Shown here: positions 1-8,313 of the stretch, in pieces
Layout: every line of letters starts with the position of its first letter
Position numbering within the stretch: the first letter of the stretch is position 1
NCBI GenBank assembly: GCA_005889405.1
Contig: VBFY01000010.1
Coordinates: forward strand, 1 to 43,012
DNA length: 43,012 nucleotides
Direction of reading: 5' to 3'
From: Chloroflexota bacterium
Lineage (GTDB): Bacteria; Chloroflexota; Limnocylindria; P2-11E
Position numbers and translations under genes: made by a program
Notes under the pieces: generated by a model
What the model was told of the DNA's origin: nothing
The model's database searches: none
The model's input: only the letters and a program-made list of their open reading frames with translations

Positions 1-63
1 TCGACGAAGAAGTCCGACTGGAAGAAATACAGCCGGGAGATGCGGCTCGCGCGCTCGCGCTAG
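1..63 (+). CDS. C-terminal end of an unidentified protein (partial)
   Basis: Frame 1 reads 20 codons to a TAG at 61-63. The peptide ends in KKYSREMRLARSR and is lysine- and arginine-rich. All but one of the codons end in G or C, as in the real genes of the window, so this is probably the tail of a plus-strand gene that begins outside the window. It converges on pcrA and the two stop codons overlap (pcrA TAG at 60-62 on the other strand). No family can be named from so short a piece. Confidence 0.45.
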   Translation, partial: STKKSDWKKYSREMRLARSR

Positions 64-2321
64 GCCTTCGCCAGCTTCGCGAACGAGGCCATGAGCTTCT
101 TCACGCCCTTGTCCGGGAACGCCACGGTGACCTCCTCGTCATCGCTGCGCACCTGGCTCGAGACGACGACGCCGGCCCCGAGCGACGGGTGCCGTACGTG
201 GTCGCCCGCGCGGAACTTCGTGTCGCCGGCCGCGGTCCGCCTTCGTGGCGCTTCCGCGCGCCCGGTCCACGAGCCCGACAGGCCGGCGAGCGCGGCATCG
301 CGCCGCGCGGCCTTGCGCTCTTCGTAGCGTTCGCGGTCGCGGTCCCAGTCGAGGTCGGCCCACACATCGCGCTCCTCCGTCTCGACCTTGCCGCGGTGCT
401 CGATGCCGTCCGTCGGAAGCTCGAGCAGGAAACGCGACGGCGGATTCTCGTTGGTCCGCCCGAACAGCATCCGCCGGCGCGCGAAGGTGAGGTACGCGCG
501 GTCCTTCGCACGTGTGATCCCGACGTAGGCGAGACGGCGCTCCTCCTCGATCCGCTTCTCATCGTCGAGCGAGCGCGCGTGTGGGAACACACCATCCTCC
601 ATTCCCGTCAGGAAGACGATGGGGAACTCGAGGCCTTTCACCGCGTGCAGCGTGATGAGCGTCGCGACGGGCTTGGACTCGGCGAATTCGTCCTGATCCG
701 AGACGAGCGCGACCTGCTCGAGGAACGCGGGCAGCTGCTCCTCCTGCGGGAGCGCCAGGAATTCCTCAGCGAGGCTGCGAAGCTCGAGCACGTTGGCGTG
801 CCGCTCCTCCCCCTCCTCGGTACCGTCCTTCAGATACGTGGCGTAGCCCGTGGCGTCAATGACTTCATCGAGCAGATCGGGCAGCTGGCGTTTTGACGCC
901 TCGTCGCGGAGCTTCACGACCAGCCGTCCGAATGCCGTGAGCGCGGTCTGCTGGCGCCTGGGGATGTCTGCGATCTCCTCGGCGCGGAGCAGCGCGTCCG
1001 TCGGCGTCAGCTCGTTCGTGCGCGCGAAGGCCATGAGACGCGCGCGCGTCTTGTCGCCGATGCCACGCGGAGGAGTGTTGATCACGCGAGCCAGAGCGAC
1101 GCTATCGAGCGGGTTACGGATGATGCGGAAGTACGCCAGGGTGTCCTTCACCTCGCGCCGTTGATAGAAGGACACGCCGCCGACGACCTGATAGGCGAGT
1201 CCGAAGGAACGGAACACGTCCTCGATCGCGCGTGACTGCGCGTTCGTCCGATAGAGCACCGCGACGTCGCGGTTGTTCTTCACTTCACCCAGGCGCTGCA
1301 GCCGCTCGATCTCGCGAGCGATCGCCTCGGCCTCGTGGTGCTCGTCATATGTCTCGACGACAACGACGGCCGGGCCGCCTTCACGCTTGGTCCAGAGCTT
1401 CTTCTCCTTCCGGTCGGCGTTGTTGCGCACCACCGACCAGGCGGCGTCGAGGATCTTCTGCGTGCTGCGGTAGTTCTGCTCGAGCTTGACCACCTTCGCG
1501 TTCGGGTAGTCGCGCTCGAAATCGAGGATGTTGCGCACGTCCGCACCGCGCCAGCTGAAGACGCTCTGGTCGTCGTCGCCGACCACGGCCAGGTTCTGGC
1601 GGAATCCGGCGAGGTATCGCAGCAGCACGTACTGCGCTCGGTTGGTGTCCTGGTATTCGTCGACGAGGATGTGCTGGTAGCGCTCCTGCCATTTCTCCAG
1701 GGCCAGGTCGCTCGTCTCGAACAACCGGCAGACCAGCAGCAGGAGATCGTCGAAGTCGACCGCGTTGTTCTCGCGCAGCAAGGCGTCGTAGCGCTGCCAG
1801 ACGAGCGAGGCGATCCGGTCGAGCTGATTGCGGGGAACGCTCGCCATGTCGGCCGGACCCTTGAGCTCGTTCTTGGCGCCGGAGATGACGGCACCGATCG
1901 CCCCCGGCGAGAAGATGCGTTCGCTCACGCCTTGCTCGGTCATCGCCCGGCGGATGAGCGCGCGCTGGTCGCCCTCGTCGTAGATCGCGAAGGCGCGGTC
2001 CACCCCCACCAGCGGCCCATCGCGGCGAAGCAGGCGAGCGCAGAAGGCATGGAACGTTCCGACGGTCAGATCCTTCAGCTGTCCCTCGCCGAGCAGGCGC
2101 TCAAGCCGTTCCTTCATCTCACGGGCCGCCTTGTTCGTGAAGGTGACGGCCAGGATCGACCGTGGCGGAACACCCAGGTCGCGGATCAGATAGGCGACGC
2201 GGTGCGTGAGCACGCGCGTCTTCCCCGAGCCGGCGCCGGCCAGGATGAGCAGCGGCCCTTCGCCGTGGGTGACGGCGGCGCGCTGCTCGGGATTGAGCGG
2301 GTCGAGGATGGGATCGGACAC
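60..2321 (-). CDS. pcrA: UvrD/PcrA-type ATP-dependent DNA helicase
   Basis: Superfamily 1A 3'-5' DNA helicase of about 753 residues, the usual length of PcrA. It acts in nucleotide excision and mismatch repair and clears proteins from DNA. Counting from the TTG at 2324, Walker A is AGAGSGKT at 29-36. DEYQDTN (Walker B), GDDDQSVFSWRGAD (motif III), QNYRSTQ (motif IV), VKGLEFPIVFLTG (motif V) and YVGITRAKD (motif VI) follow in order. The last 45 residues (HPSLGAGVV onward) form the small C-terminal domain typical of PcrA from Gram-positive bacteria and relatives. The start is either the TTG at 2324 or the adjoining GTG at 2321. I prefer GTG because a TACCAT box lies exactly 7 nt upstream, as at gntR. 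A good Shine-Dalgarno at about 2345-2354 is too far away to serve either codon. Confidence 0.96.
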   Translation of the reverse strand: MSDPILDPLNPEQRAAVTHGEGPLLILAGAGSGKTRVLTHRVAYLIRDLGVPPRSILAVTFTNKAAREMKERLERLLGEGQLKDLTVGTFHAFCARLLRRDGPLVGVDRAFAIYDEGDQRALIRRAMTEQGVSERIFSPGAIGAVISGAKNELKGPADMASVPRNQLDRIASLVWQRYDALLRENNAVDFDDLLLLVCRLFETSDLALEKWQERYQHILVDEYQDTNRAQYVLLRYLAGFRQNLAVVGDDDQSVFSWRGADVRNILDFERDYPNAKVVKLEQNYRSTQKILDAAWSVVRNNADRKEKKLWTKREGGPAVVVVETYDEHHEAEAIAREIERLQRLGEVKNNRDVAVLYRTNAQSRAIEDVFRSFGLAYQVVGGVSFYQRREVKDTLAYFRIIRNPLDSVALARVINTPPRGIGDKTRARLMAFARTNELTPTDALLRAEEIADIPRRQQTALTAFGRLVVKLRDEASKRQLPDLLDEVIDATGYATYLKDGTEEGEERHANVLELRSLAEEFLALPQEEQLPAFLEQVALVSDQDEFAESKPVATLITLHAVKGLEFPIVFLTGMEDGVFPHARSLDDEKRIEEERRLAYVGITRAKDRAYLTFARRRMLFGRTNENPPSRFLLELPTDGIEHRGKVETEERDVWADLDWDRDRERYEERKAARRDAALAGLSGSWTGRAEAPRRRTAAGDTKFRAGDHVRHPSLGAGVVVSSQVRSDDEEVTVAFPDKGVKKLMASFAKLAKA

Positions 2322-2328
2322 CAATTCG

Positions 2329-2334
2329 ATGGTA
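2329..2334 (-). promoter_or_regulatory. -10-like TACCAT box for a leaderless pcrA transcript
   Basis: On the minus strand TACCAT lies 7 nt before the GTG at 2321. The same box and spacing precede gntR, and similar ones precede the ubiD gene at 18345 and the sigma-factor gene at 2725. No convincing -35 box was seen, so the assignment rests on geometry alone. Confidence 0.35.
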
Positions 2335-2711
2335 TGTGCGACAGCCGCGGACCTCCTTCCATCGCGGACCTCGTTCCATTACGGGTGCGCTGTCGATGAC
2401 GTGTTGAAAAGCGCAGCGCGTTTGTGGATGACTTCACGCCCGGTCCGTGGAAAAGTGGGTTGTCCGCTCTCCGCCTCGCCAAGTAGATTTCCTCTCGTCC
2501 CGAGGGGACTGTCAAAGGGAACGGGTCCGAGATTCCATCAAGGGCACCGGTCCCCGGGAGCGCAACCGGAGATAGCATCAAAGGCGGTCCGAGAGGATAT
2601 CGAGGATCGGCTCCACGGCCAGGCTGCTGAGCATCGATGCAGTGGCAGGGCACGGAGGCAGTTCGCTCGGGACGCTTTTTTCCCCCTTCATCCGGGGCTG
2701 GACGCCGTCCG
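2335..2711. other. Divergent intergenic region between pcrA and the sigma-factor gene
   Basis: About 400 bp separate the divergently transcribed pcrA and ECF sigma genes. Open frames cross it but none has a convincing start, Shine-Dalgarno or recognisable protein. It holds a strong unused Shine-Dalgarno-like AGGAGGT on the minus strand near 2345-2354 and three imperfect direct repeats at 2511-2594. The rest shows nothing I can assign. Confidence 0.6.
2511..2594. repeat. Three imperfect direct repeats upstream of the sigma-factor gene
   Basis: Units begin at about 2512 (TCAAAGGGAACGGGTCCGAG), 2538 (TCAAGGGCACCGGTCCCCGG) and 2579 (TCAAAGGCGGTCCGAGAG). They share TCAA(A/G)GG followed by CGGTCC or GGGTCC. 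The spacing is uneven (26 and 41 bp). They could be protein-binding sites controlling the sigma operon or a chance repetition. Confidence 0.35.
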
Positions 2712-2717
2712 TACAGT
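2712..2717 (+). promoter_or_regulatory. -10-like TACAGT box for the ECF sigma gene
   Basis: TACAGT matches TANNNT and ends 7 nt before the GTG start at 2725, which has no Shine-Dalgarno. The same hexamer is the -10 of the groES promoter in this window. This arrangement fits a leaderless mRNA. No -35 box was recognised at the expected distance. Confidence 0.4.
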
Positions 2718-2724
2718 CGTCGCA

Positions 2725-3300
2725 GTGCCCAACACTTCCGACCAGCCTGACGACGTCCTCATCGTCGCGCTCGCCGAGCGCGATCTGGGCGCCCTCGCGA
2801 CGCTCTACGACCGCTATGGGCGACTTGCCTACGCGCTCGCTTACCGGATCCTCGGCGAGGGCCAGGCAGCGGAGGACGTCGTGCACGATGCGTACATCTC
2901 CGCCTGGCGCGGCGCGGCGAGCTACCGGCGCGAGCGCGGCAACGTCCGCGGCTGGCTCATGTCGATCGTCCATCACCGTGCCGTCGACGTGCTCCGGCGA
3001 AAGACCACCTTCCGTCCCGCGCCGCTCGAAGCGGCGGCCGAGCGAGCGGCGGATGACGACACGGCGGAAGCCGCCGAGCGCAACGTCGAGCACCAGACCG
3101 TGCGCGCCGCCCTCGAGGGGCTGCCGCAGGCGCAGCGGCGCACCATCGAGCTCGCATACTTCGGTGGCTACACCCACGTTGAGCTGGCCGAGCTCATGGG
3201 CGTGCCGCTCGGCACGGTGAAGGGCCGCATGCGCATCGGCCTGCAGAAGCTGCGGCGCGCACTCGAGGTCCAGGGAACCTATCGGGAGCGGTCGCGATGA
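2725..3300 (+). CDS. ECF-subfamily RNA polymerase sigma factor
   Basis: A sigma-70 family factor of 191 residues, the normal ECF length. Region 2 covers about residues 25-95 (ATLYDRYGRLAYALAYRIL, EDVVHDAYISAW, then RGWLMSIVHHRAVDVLRR). Region 4, with its helix-turn-helix, covers about 125-180 (LPQAQRRTIELAYFGGYTH, LGTVKGRMRIGLQKLR). It directs RNA polymerase to a small regulon, released when its anti-sigma factor is inactivated. The GTG start at 2725 was chosen because it gives a family-length protein and lies 7 nt after a TACAGT box; the open frame runs further upstream. It overlaps the anti-sigma gene by ATGA. It looks closest to the SigK-like groups, but the group is not certain. Confidence 0.93.
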   Translation: MPNTSDQPDDVLIVALAERDLGALATLYDRYGRLAYALAYRILGEGQAAEDVVHDAYISAWRGAASYRRERGNVRGWLMSIVHHRAVDVLRRKTTFRPAPLEAAAERAADDDTAEAAERNVEHQTVRAALEGLPQAQRRTIELAYFGGYTHVELAELMGVPLGTVKGRMRIGLQKLRRALEVQGTYRERSR

Positions 3301-4052
3301 TCCACGTCACCGACGAGCTCGAGCTCTACTCGCTGGGCGCGCTCGCGCCCGGCGATGCCGCGCGCGTCACCGCTCACCTCTCCGAGTGCCCCGCATGCCG
3401 CGAGCAGGCCCGCGCCATCGACGAGGTCGTCCAGGAGCTGCCAGAGACGCTACCCGGCCGCGAGGCTCCGGGCCGTCTGCGGGATCGGATCCTCGCCTCC
3501 GCTCGCGCGGAGCTCGCCACGGTGCGGGCGCCGCGGCGCGACATGGCGTGGACGGCACGCCTGCTGCGGCCCGCGCTGGTGCTGGCGGCGGGCTTGTGGC
3601 TCGCGGTCGGAGCGGCGGCGCTCGTGAACGAGAACCTCAGCCTCTCCAACGAGCTGAAGGTCGTCGCGAGCGACCGGGCGACGTACGAGTCGATCGTCGA
3701 AGGCATCCGTCAGGGGGGCCGCTGGTGGTACATGGCAGGCAAGGACGGCTGGACCGGGTCCGGCGGAACGCTCATCGCTCCACGCGCCGAGGGGCGGCCG
3801 CCGTTCGTGGTGTTCCACGATCTGAGGCCGCTGCCGCGGGGCCAGCTCTACACGGTCTGGCTCGTCAGCTCGGATAACACCTGGGTCCGCGGCGCGACCT
3901 TCCGACCGGACGGCAAGGACGTACAGGCCGTCGACGTCACCGCCGCGATCGCGGGGTTCGACAGCTGCGCGGTGACCATCGAGGACTCGGCCTGGGGCCG
4001 TCGCGCGGGCCCGGTCGTCATGGAGTCAAGGATCGTTCCACCCGCGCCGTAA
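3297..4052 (+). CDS. Anti-sigma factor with zinc finger and RskA-type C-terminal domain
   Basis: Membrane-bound anti-sigma factor of 251 residues that should hold the sigma factor encoded just upstream (ATGA overlap). The N-terminal anti-sigma domain carries the ZAS motif H27-x3-C31-x2-C34, with an additional His at position 3. A single transmembrane helix spans about 91-110. The C-terminal half (about 130-250) contains RGQLYTVWLV and other features of the anti-sigma-K (RskA) domain, predicted to lie outside the cytoplasmic membrane, where it could sense stress or be cut by proteases. The signal sensed is not readable from the sequence. Confidence 0.92.
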   Translation: MIHVTDELELYSLGALAPGDAARVTAHLSECPACREQARAIDEVVQELPETLPGREAPGRLRDRILASARAELATVRAPRRDMAWTARLLRPALVLAAGLWLAVGAAALVNENLSLSNELKVVASDRATYESIVEGIRQGGRWWYMAGKDGWTGSGGTLIAPRAEGRPPFVVFHDLRPLPRGQLYTVWLVSSDNTWVRGATFRPDGKDVQAVDVTAAIAGFDSCAVTIEDSAWGRRAGPVVMESRIVPPAP

Positions 4053-4056
4053 AAAG

Positions 4057-4086
4057 CGAGGGCCCCGCCTCTCGGCGGGGCCCTCG
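4057..4086 (-). terminator. Rho-independent terminator of groES-groEL
   Basis: A perfect 13-bp GC-rich stem (4057-4069 with 4074-4086) closes a TCTC loop. Read on the minus strand, the stem is followed by a CTTTTT run (complement of 4051-4056) just after the groEL stop, the classical arrangement. The plus strand lacks a U-tract, so it is a weaker stop for the anti-sigma gene, whose TAA is at 4050-4052. Confidence 0.9.
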
Positions 4087-4105
4087 TGCTCATGCTGGCT
4101 GGGAC

Positions 4106-5737
4106 CTAGTAATCCATCCCGCCGCCACCGGGCATCGCGGGAGCCTTCTCCTTCTCGGGAAGGTCCGTGATGAGCGCCTCGGTGGTGAGGATCATGGCTG
4201 CGATGGAGACCGCGTTCTCGACCGCCGACCGGACCACCTTGGCCGGGTCGATGACACCCGCCTTGGTGAGGTCGACGACCTCGTTCTTGATGACCTCGTA
4301 GCCCCAGACGTTCGACTTGGTCTCGGACTGCTTGCGGCGGATGCCATCGAGCATGACGGAGCCATCCTGACCCGCGTTCGCGACCAGCTGCCGGAACGGC
4401 TCCTCGAGCGCACGCCTGAGGATGTTCACGCCGGTGAGCTCATCGCCCTCAGCCTTGACCTTGTCGAGACCCTTGATCGCGTTGAGGAGGGTGACCTCGC
4501 CACCGGGGACCATGCCCTCTTCGATGCCCGCGCGGGCTGCGGAGAGCGCGTCCTCGACGCGGTGCTTCTTCTCCTTGAGCTCGACCTCGGTCGCGGCGCC
4601 GACCTTGATGATGGCAACGCCACCGGCGAGCTTCGCGAGACGCTCCTGGAGCTTCTCCTTGTCGAAGTCGCTGGTGGTCTCCTCGATCTGCGCCTTGATC
4701 TGCTTCACGCGCGCGAGGATCTTGTCCTGATCGCCCTTGCCCTCGACGAAGGTGGTCTCGTCCTTGTCCGCCGTCACACGGCGAGCGCGGCCGAGGTCCT
4801 GGATCGTCGTGGCGTCGAGCTTGCGGCCGGCCTCCTCGGTGATGACCTGGCCACCGGTCAGGATCGCGATGTCTTCGAGCATGGCCTTGCGGCGGTCACC
4901 GAAGCCGGGCGCCTTGACGCCGAGCACGTTGAGCGTGCCGCGCAGCTTGTTGACGACCAGCGTGGCGAGCGCCTCGCCATCGATGTCCTCGGCGACGATC
5001 ACGAGGTTCTTCGTGACCTGCACGAGCTTCTCGAGCACCGGCAGGATGTCGGTGATCGCGGAGATCTTCTTGTCGGTGATGAGGATGTAGGGATCTTCGA
5101 TGACCGCTTCCATGCGGTCGGCGTTCGTGACGAAGTACGCCGAGATGTATCCGCGGTCGATCTGCATACCTTCGACGAACTCGGTCTCGAAGAGCAGACC
5201 CTTGGACTCCTCGACGGTGATCACGCCCTCGCGGCCGACCTTGTCCATCACGTCCGCAATGAGCTGACCGATCTGCTCGTCAGCGGCGGAGATGGTCGCG
5301 ATCTGCGCGATCTCGGCCTTGCCCTTGACTTCCTTCGCCTCGGCCTTGATGGCCTCGACGACCGCCGCGCCGCCCTTCTCGAGGCCCCGCTTTAGGAGCA
5401 TCGGGTTGGCGCCCGCGGCGATGTTGCGCAGGCCTTCGTGGACGATCGCCTGCGCGAGGACGACGGACGTAGTCGTTCCGTCGCCGGCGATGTCGTTGGT
5501 CTTGGTCGCGGCTTCCTTGAGGAGCTGCGCACCCATGTTCTCGAACGGATCCTCGAGCTCGACCTCGCGCGCGACGGTGACGCCGTCATGGGTCACGGTC
5601 GGCGAGCCGAACTTCTTGTCGAGCGCGACGTTGCGACCCTTCGGCCCGAGCGTGGTCTTCACGGCGTTCGCCATGACGTCGACGCCCGCCTTCAGTCGCT
5701 TGCGCGCCTCATCGGTGAATACGAGTTGCTTTGCCAT
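4106..5737 (-). CDS. groL: Chaperonin GroEL (60 kDa)
   Basis: The large chaperonin subunit, 543 residues, forming double heptameric rings that refold proteins with ATP and Gro[22 protein letters not shown] opens the protein. The ATP site [12 protein letters not shown] lies near residues 85-96, TLGPKGRNV near 30, and the apical domain shows [20 protein letters not shown]. The tail ends in a short glycine-methionine segment (PGGGGMDY). The start has a Shine-Dalgarno (AGAGGAAG). It is the second gene of the groES-groEL operon, 11 nt after groES, and ends in front of a strong terminator. Confidence 0.99.
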   Translation of the reverse strand: MAKQLVFTDEARKRLKAGVDVMANAVKTTLGPKGRNVALDKKFGSPTVTHDGVTVAREVELEDPFENMGAQLLKEAATKTNDIAGDGTTTSVVLAQAIVHEGLRNIAAGANPMLLKRGLEKGGAAVVEAIKAEAKEVKGKAEIAQIATISAADEQIGQLIADVMDKVGREGVITVEESKGLLFETEFVEGMQIDRGYISAYFVTNADRMEAVIEDPYILITDKKISAITDILPVLEKLVQVTKNLVIVAEDIDGEALATLVVNKLRGTLNVLGVKAPGFGDRRKAMLEDIAILTGGQVITEEAGRKLDATTIQDLGRARRVTADKDETTFVEGKGDQDKILARVKQIKAQIEETTSDFDKEKLQERLAKLAGGVAIIKVGAATEVELKEKKHRVEDALSAARAGIEEGMVPGGEVTLLNAIKGLDKVKAEGDELTGVNILRRALEEPFRQLVANAGQDGSVMLDGIRRKQSETKSNVWGYEVIKNEVVDLTKAGVIDPAKVVRSAVENAVSIAAMILTTEALITDLPEKEKAPAMPGGGGMDY

Positions 5738-5748
5738 ACTTCCTCTCC

Positions 5749-6060
5749 CTATTCCTCGATACGCGCGAGGACGTCCTTCTCCGACAGGATCAGGTACTCC
5801 TCGCCATCGAGCTTGAATTCGGTTCCGGCGTACTTCTGGTAGAGAACGCGCTCGCCCTCTTTCAGCTCGACCGGGATGCGCTTGCCGTCCTCATCTCGGT
5901 CGCCTGGGCCGATCGCGAGAACGCGGCCTTCCATCGGCTTCTCTTTCGCCGTGTCGGGAAGGAAGATCCCACTCTTGGTGGTCTCCTCACGATCGAGGGC
6001 CTTGATGACCACGCGGGATCCGAGCGGCTTGAGCTTGATCTTCTCTGCGACTGCTGGCAT
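5749..6060 (-). CDS. groS: Co-chaperonin GroES (10 kDa)
   Basis: Heptameric lid of the GroEL chamber, 103 residues, the normal length. Family features are [19 protein letters not shown] at the N-terminus, the mobile-loop segment [16 protein letters not shown], the GRVLAIGPG turn and the closing [15 protein letters not shown]. The ATG follows an AAGGGGG Shine-Dalgarno. First gene of the operon; transcription should be controlled by HrcA through the CIRCE element just upstream. hrcA itself is not in the window. Confidence 0.99.
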   Translation of the reverse strand: MPAVAEKIKLKPLGSRVVIKALDREETTKSGIFLPDTAKEKPMEGRVLAIGPGDRDEDGKRIPVELKEGERVLYQKYAGTEFKLDGEEYLILSEKDVLARIEE

Positions 6061-6117
6061 TCGAATTCCCCCTTCACTTTCGCCCGTGCCGGTGCCCGGC
6101 TGGGGCCGTCTTGTGAA

Positions 6118-6144
6118 TTAGCACTCGCCCGGGTTGACTGCTAA
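6118..6144 (-). promoter_or_regulatory. CIRCE operator (HrcA binding site)
   Basis: Inverted repeat TTAGCACTC (6118-6126), 9-nt spacer, GACTGCTAA (6136-6144). The consensus is TTAGCACTC-N9-GAGTGCTAA, so there is one mismatch. It lies between the groES promoter and groES, right at the expected transcription start, the classical place for heat-shock repression by HrcA. Confidence 0.95.
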
Positions 6145-6145
6145 G

Positions 6146-6175
6146 ACTGTAGGGCAGGGCCGAAAACCCTGTCAA
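6146..6175 (-). promoter_or_regulatory. Housekeeping-sigma promoter of groES-groEL
   Basis: On the minus strand a perfect -35 TTGACA (6170-6175) is followed after 18 nt by a -10 TACAGT (6146-6151). The CIRCE element begins directly downstream. This is the best sigma-70-type promoter in the window. Confidence 0.9.
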
Positions 6176-6187
6176 GGCGAGCGGTCG

Positions 6188-8266
6188 CTAGGTCTCGGTC
6201 GCCGCCACCGGTCCCTCGGTCATGATCCGGTCCTTCCCGGCTCGTTTGGCCGCGTAGAGCATGCCGTCAGCGCCCTCGAGGAGCTGCTCGGCGGTGCGGC
6301 CTGGGCGCCAGGCCGCGACCCCCAGGCTCACCGTGATCGCGGTGTGGGGTTCCGTGCGGCCCTGAGCTGCCAACGCGTCGCGTAGCCGCTCGGCCAGGAT
6401 CCGCGCGTCGTCGAGCCCTCCGCGCGGGAGCAACACCAGGAATTCATCGCCGCCGGTCCGCACGCCGACGTCGGATCCGCGAATGGTCTTACGCACGATG
6501 TTGGCGAAGCCCCGCAGGGCGAGGTCGCCCATTTCGTGCCCGAATGTGTCGTTCACACGCTTCAGATCGTCCACGTCGATAGCGACGACCGCGTAGCTCT
6601 GTTTGTGGCGCTCCGCCAACGACTGCAGCAGGCGAAGCTGCTCCGCCAGGAAATGGCGGTTGTGGAGACCGGTGAGTCCATCGGTGGTCGCCTGGCGTTT
6701 CGCCGTCTCCAGCACCCGGCGGTTTGCGACCGCCAGGGCGACGCGGTCGGCGGCGGCGACGCTGAACGCGTCCTCGACGACCGAGTCCGCGGCAGGCTCC
6801 ATGAACAGCGCTCCGACCGGCTCCCCGCCGGCAACGAGAGGCGCGCACACGTAGCCGTGGCTCCCCTCGCGGAAGGGCATGAACGGGCAGATCATCGGAT
6901 CGGACGCGCCCGTGACCCTGAAGATGCGACCGCTCCGGATCGCGGGACAGTTCGCCGGACCCTTCACCACGGGATGCTCGGTCGCGCCGCTCGCGATGCC
7001 GACCGGCTCGAGTAGCGCGATCGACGGATCGGTGAGCAGCGTCGTCGTGGCAACAAGACGGAAGGCGTGCGACACCGCACGTGCGGCGACCTCGGCCGTC
7101 GAGGTCTCATCGGTCCCCAGGGCGAGAGCTTCGACGAGCTGATTCATCCCTTCGAGGACCCTGGTGCGTTCGGCGAGTCGCTGCCGCTGCTCGCGGACCT
7201 CCTCCAGCGCAAGCAGTGTGGCGAGGGTGGGCGCGGACGCCTCGGCGATGGCCTCACCCAGCCGCAGCTCGGCCGGCGTCCACTCGCGTGGTGTGGCCGC
7301 AGACAGGACCAACAGGCCGACGAGATCTCCGCGGTGGATGAGCGGAATGAACAGCGCGGCCGCCAGTCCGTAGCGGGTCCGCACCCGCTCCGAGACACCC
7401 GATTCCCGCGCCACGTCGTTGACCACGACGGTCCGGCGCGTGTGCATGGCGCGCTGTCGGGGGGAATCGCGCAGCGTCGGGTCCGCCTCGAATGTCTCCG
7501 AGACGCCGCTGGCGGCCACGGTGTGACCGCTGGCCATGGTCTCATCACCGGTGAAGAAGAAGATCCGATCGGCGCCGAGGGACTCACGCGCCACGTCGAG
7601 GACGGCACGCATGATCTCGTTCCGATCGCGGGCGCGCGCCAGCGCCAGGCCGACCGAGCGGGCCACACCGAGCTCGAGGTTCTGCGCGGCGAGATCCTTC
7701 GATCGCGCCCGCAGCGTTGCGCGGGTGTCGCGCATCGTCTTCGTGATCAGCGAGGTCATCGCGATCACCGCGACGAGCGATGCGAGCGAGATCGCGGCCT
7801 CCGCGATCTCAGTCTCCGTCAGAGACCCGCTCAGCAGATCGACCACGATCATGACGACGAAGGCCGCGACCGCGACGGCACCGGTGACAAGGGTCGCCCC
7901 GAGCTGCATGGCGAAGGTGGTCGTGAGGATCGGGATCAGGAAGAACACGAAATATGGGGACCCGACATCGCCTGTCGCATTGATCAGGAACGCCGCAAGC
8001 AGCTGCGTGACACAGGTGCCGATCGTGAACCGCAGCCGCCCGAAGACGCGCTCGGGAATGACGCGGAACCAGAGGACCGCGAAGACCGCCAGCAGGACCG
8101 CGACGACGAGGAGCACTCCCCGCGATGGCAGCGTCGTCGTCGGAAGGGCTGCCGACGCGAGGATCGCGAAGGCGATGCCCCAGGTCGCGATCTCGCTCGC
8201 GAGGCGCGTGCGGCGATCGAAACCGCTCGGCCTGTCGGCCGGCTCTACCGCCATCTCACGTGTCAT
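6188..8266 (-). CDS. Membrane-bound diguanylate cyclase with two GAF domains
   Basis: Predicted to make cyclic di-GMP from two GTP. It has 692 residues. The N-terminal 180 residues hold about six membrane helices, with no known sensor fold recognised. Two GAF-like domains follow (about 205-345 and 365-515), then a GGDEF domain. The active site GGDEF is intact at 605-609, and an inhibitory I-site RGSD sits at 596-599, the standard five residues upstream, so product inhibition is expected. The second GAF-like domain carries several cysteines (NCPAI, MICPF). The ATG at 8266 was chosen as the first ATG after the stop of the HD-GYP gene; ATG at 8254 is an alternative. It follows the HD-GYP gene by 47 nt. 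Confidence 0.93.
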   Translation of the reverse strand: MTREMAVEPADRPSGFDRRTRLASEIATWGIAFAILASAALPTTTLPSRGVLLVVAVLLAVFAVLWFRVIPERVFGRLRFTIGTCVTQLLAAFLINATGDVGSPYFVFFLIPILTTTFAMQLGATLVTGAVAVAAFVVMIVVDLLSGSLTETEIAEAAISLASLVAVIAMTSLITKTMRDTRATLRARSKDLAAQNLELGVARSVGLALARARDRNEIMRAVLDVARESLGADRIFFFTGDETMASGHTVAASGVSETFEADPTLRDSPRQRAMHTRRTVVVNDVARESGVSERVRTRYGLAAALFIPLIHRGDLVGLLVLSAATPREWTPAELRLGEAIAEASAPTLATLLALEEVREQRQRLAERTRVLEGMNQLVEALALGTDETSTAEVAARAVSHAFRLVATTTLLTDPSIALLEPVGIASGATEHPVVKGPANCPAIRSGRIFRVTGASDPMICPFMPFREGSHGYVCAPLVAGGEPVGALFMEPAADSVVEDAFSVAAADRVALAVANRRVLETAKRQATTDGLTGLHNRHFLAEQLRLLQSLAERHKQSYAVVAIDVDDLKRVNDTFGHEMGDLALRGFANIVRKTIRGSDVGVRTGGDEFLVLLPRGGLDDARILAERLRDALAAQGRTEPHTAITVSLGVAAWRPGRTAEQLLEGADGMLYAAKRAGKDRIMTEGPVAATET

Positions 8267-8313
8267 GGTGGGGCATCGGTGTCGCCATGTCGCCGCTTCG
8301 CGGCGAACCAGCC

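Noticed and set aside
2327-2341. CGATGGTATGTGCGA near the pcrA start as a sixth operator
   Set aside because: Only the left half matches; the right half has no ACCA. It is explained as a -10-like TACCAT box.
1335-2399. Long plus-strand open frame opposite pcrA
   Set aside because: Shadow of the helicase gene; no family motifs and no start signals.
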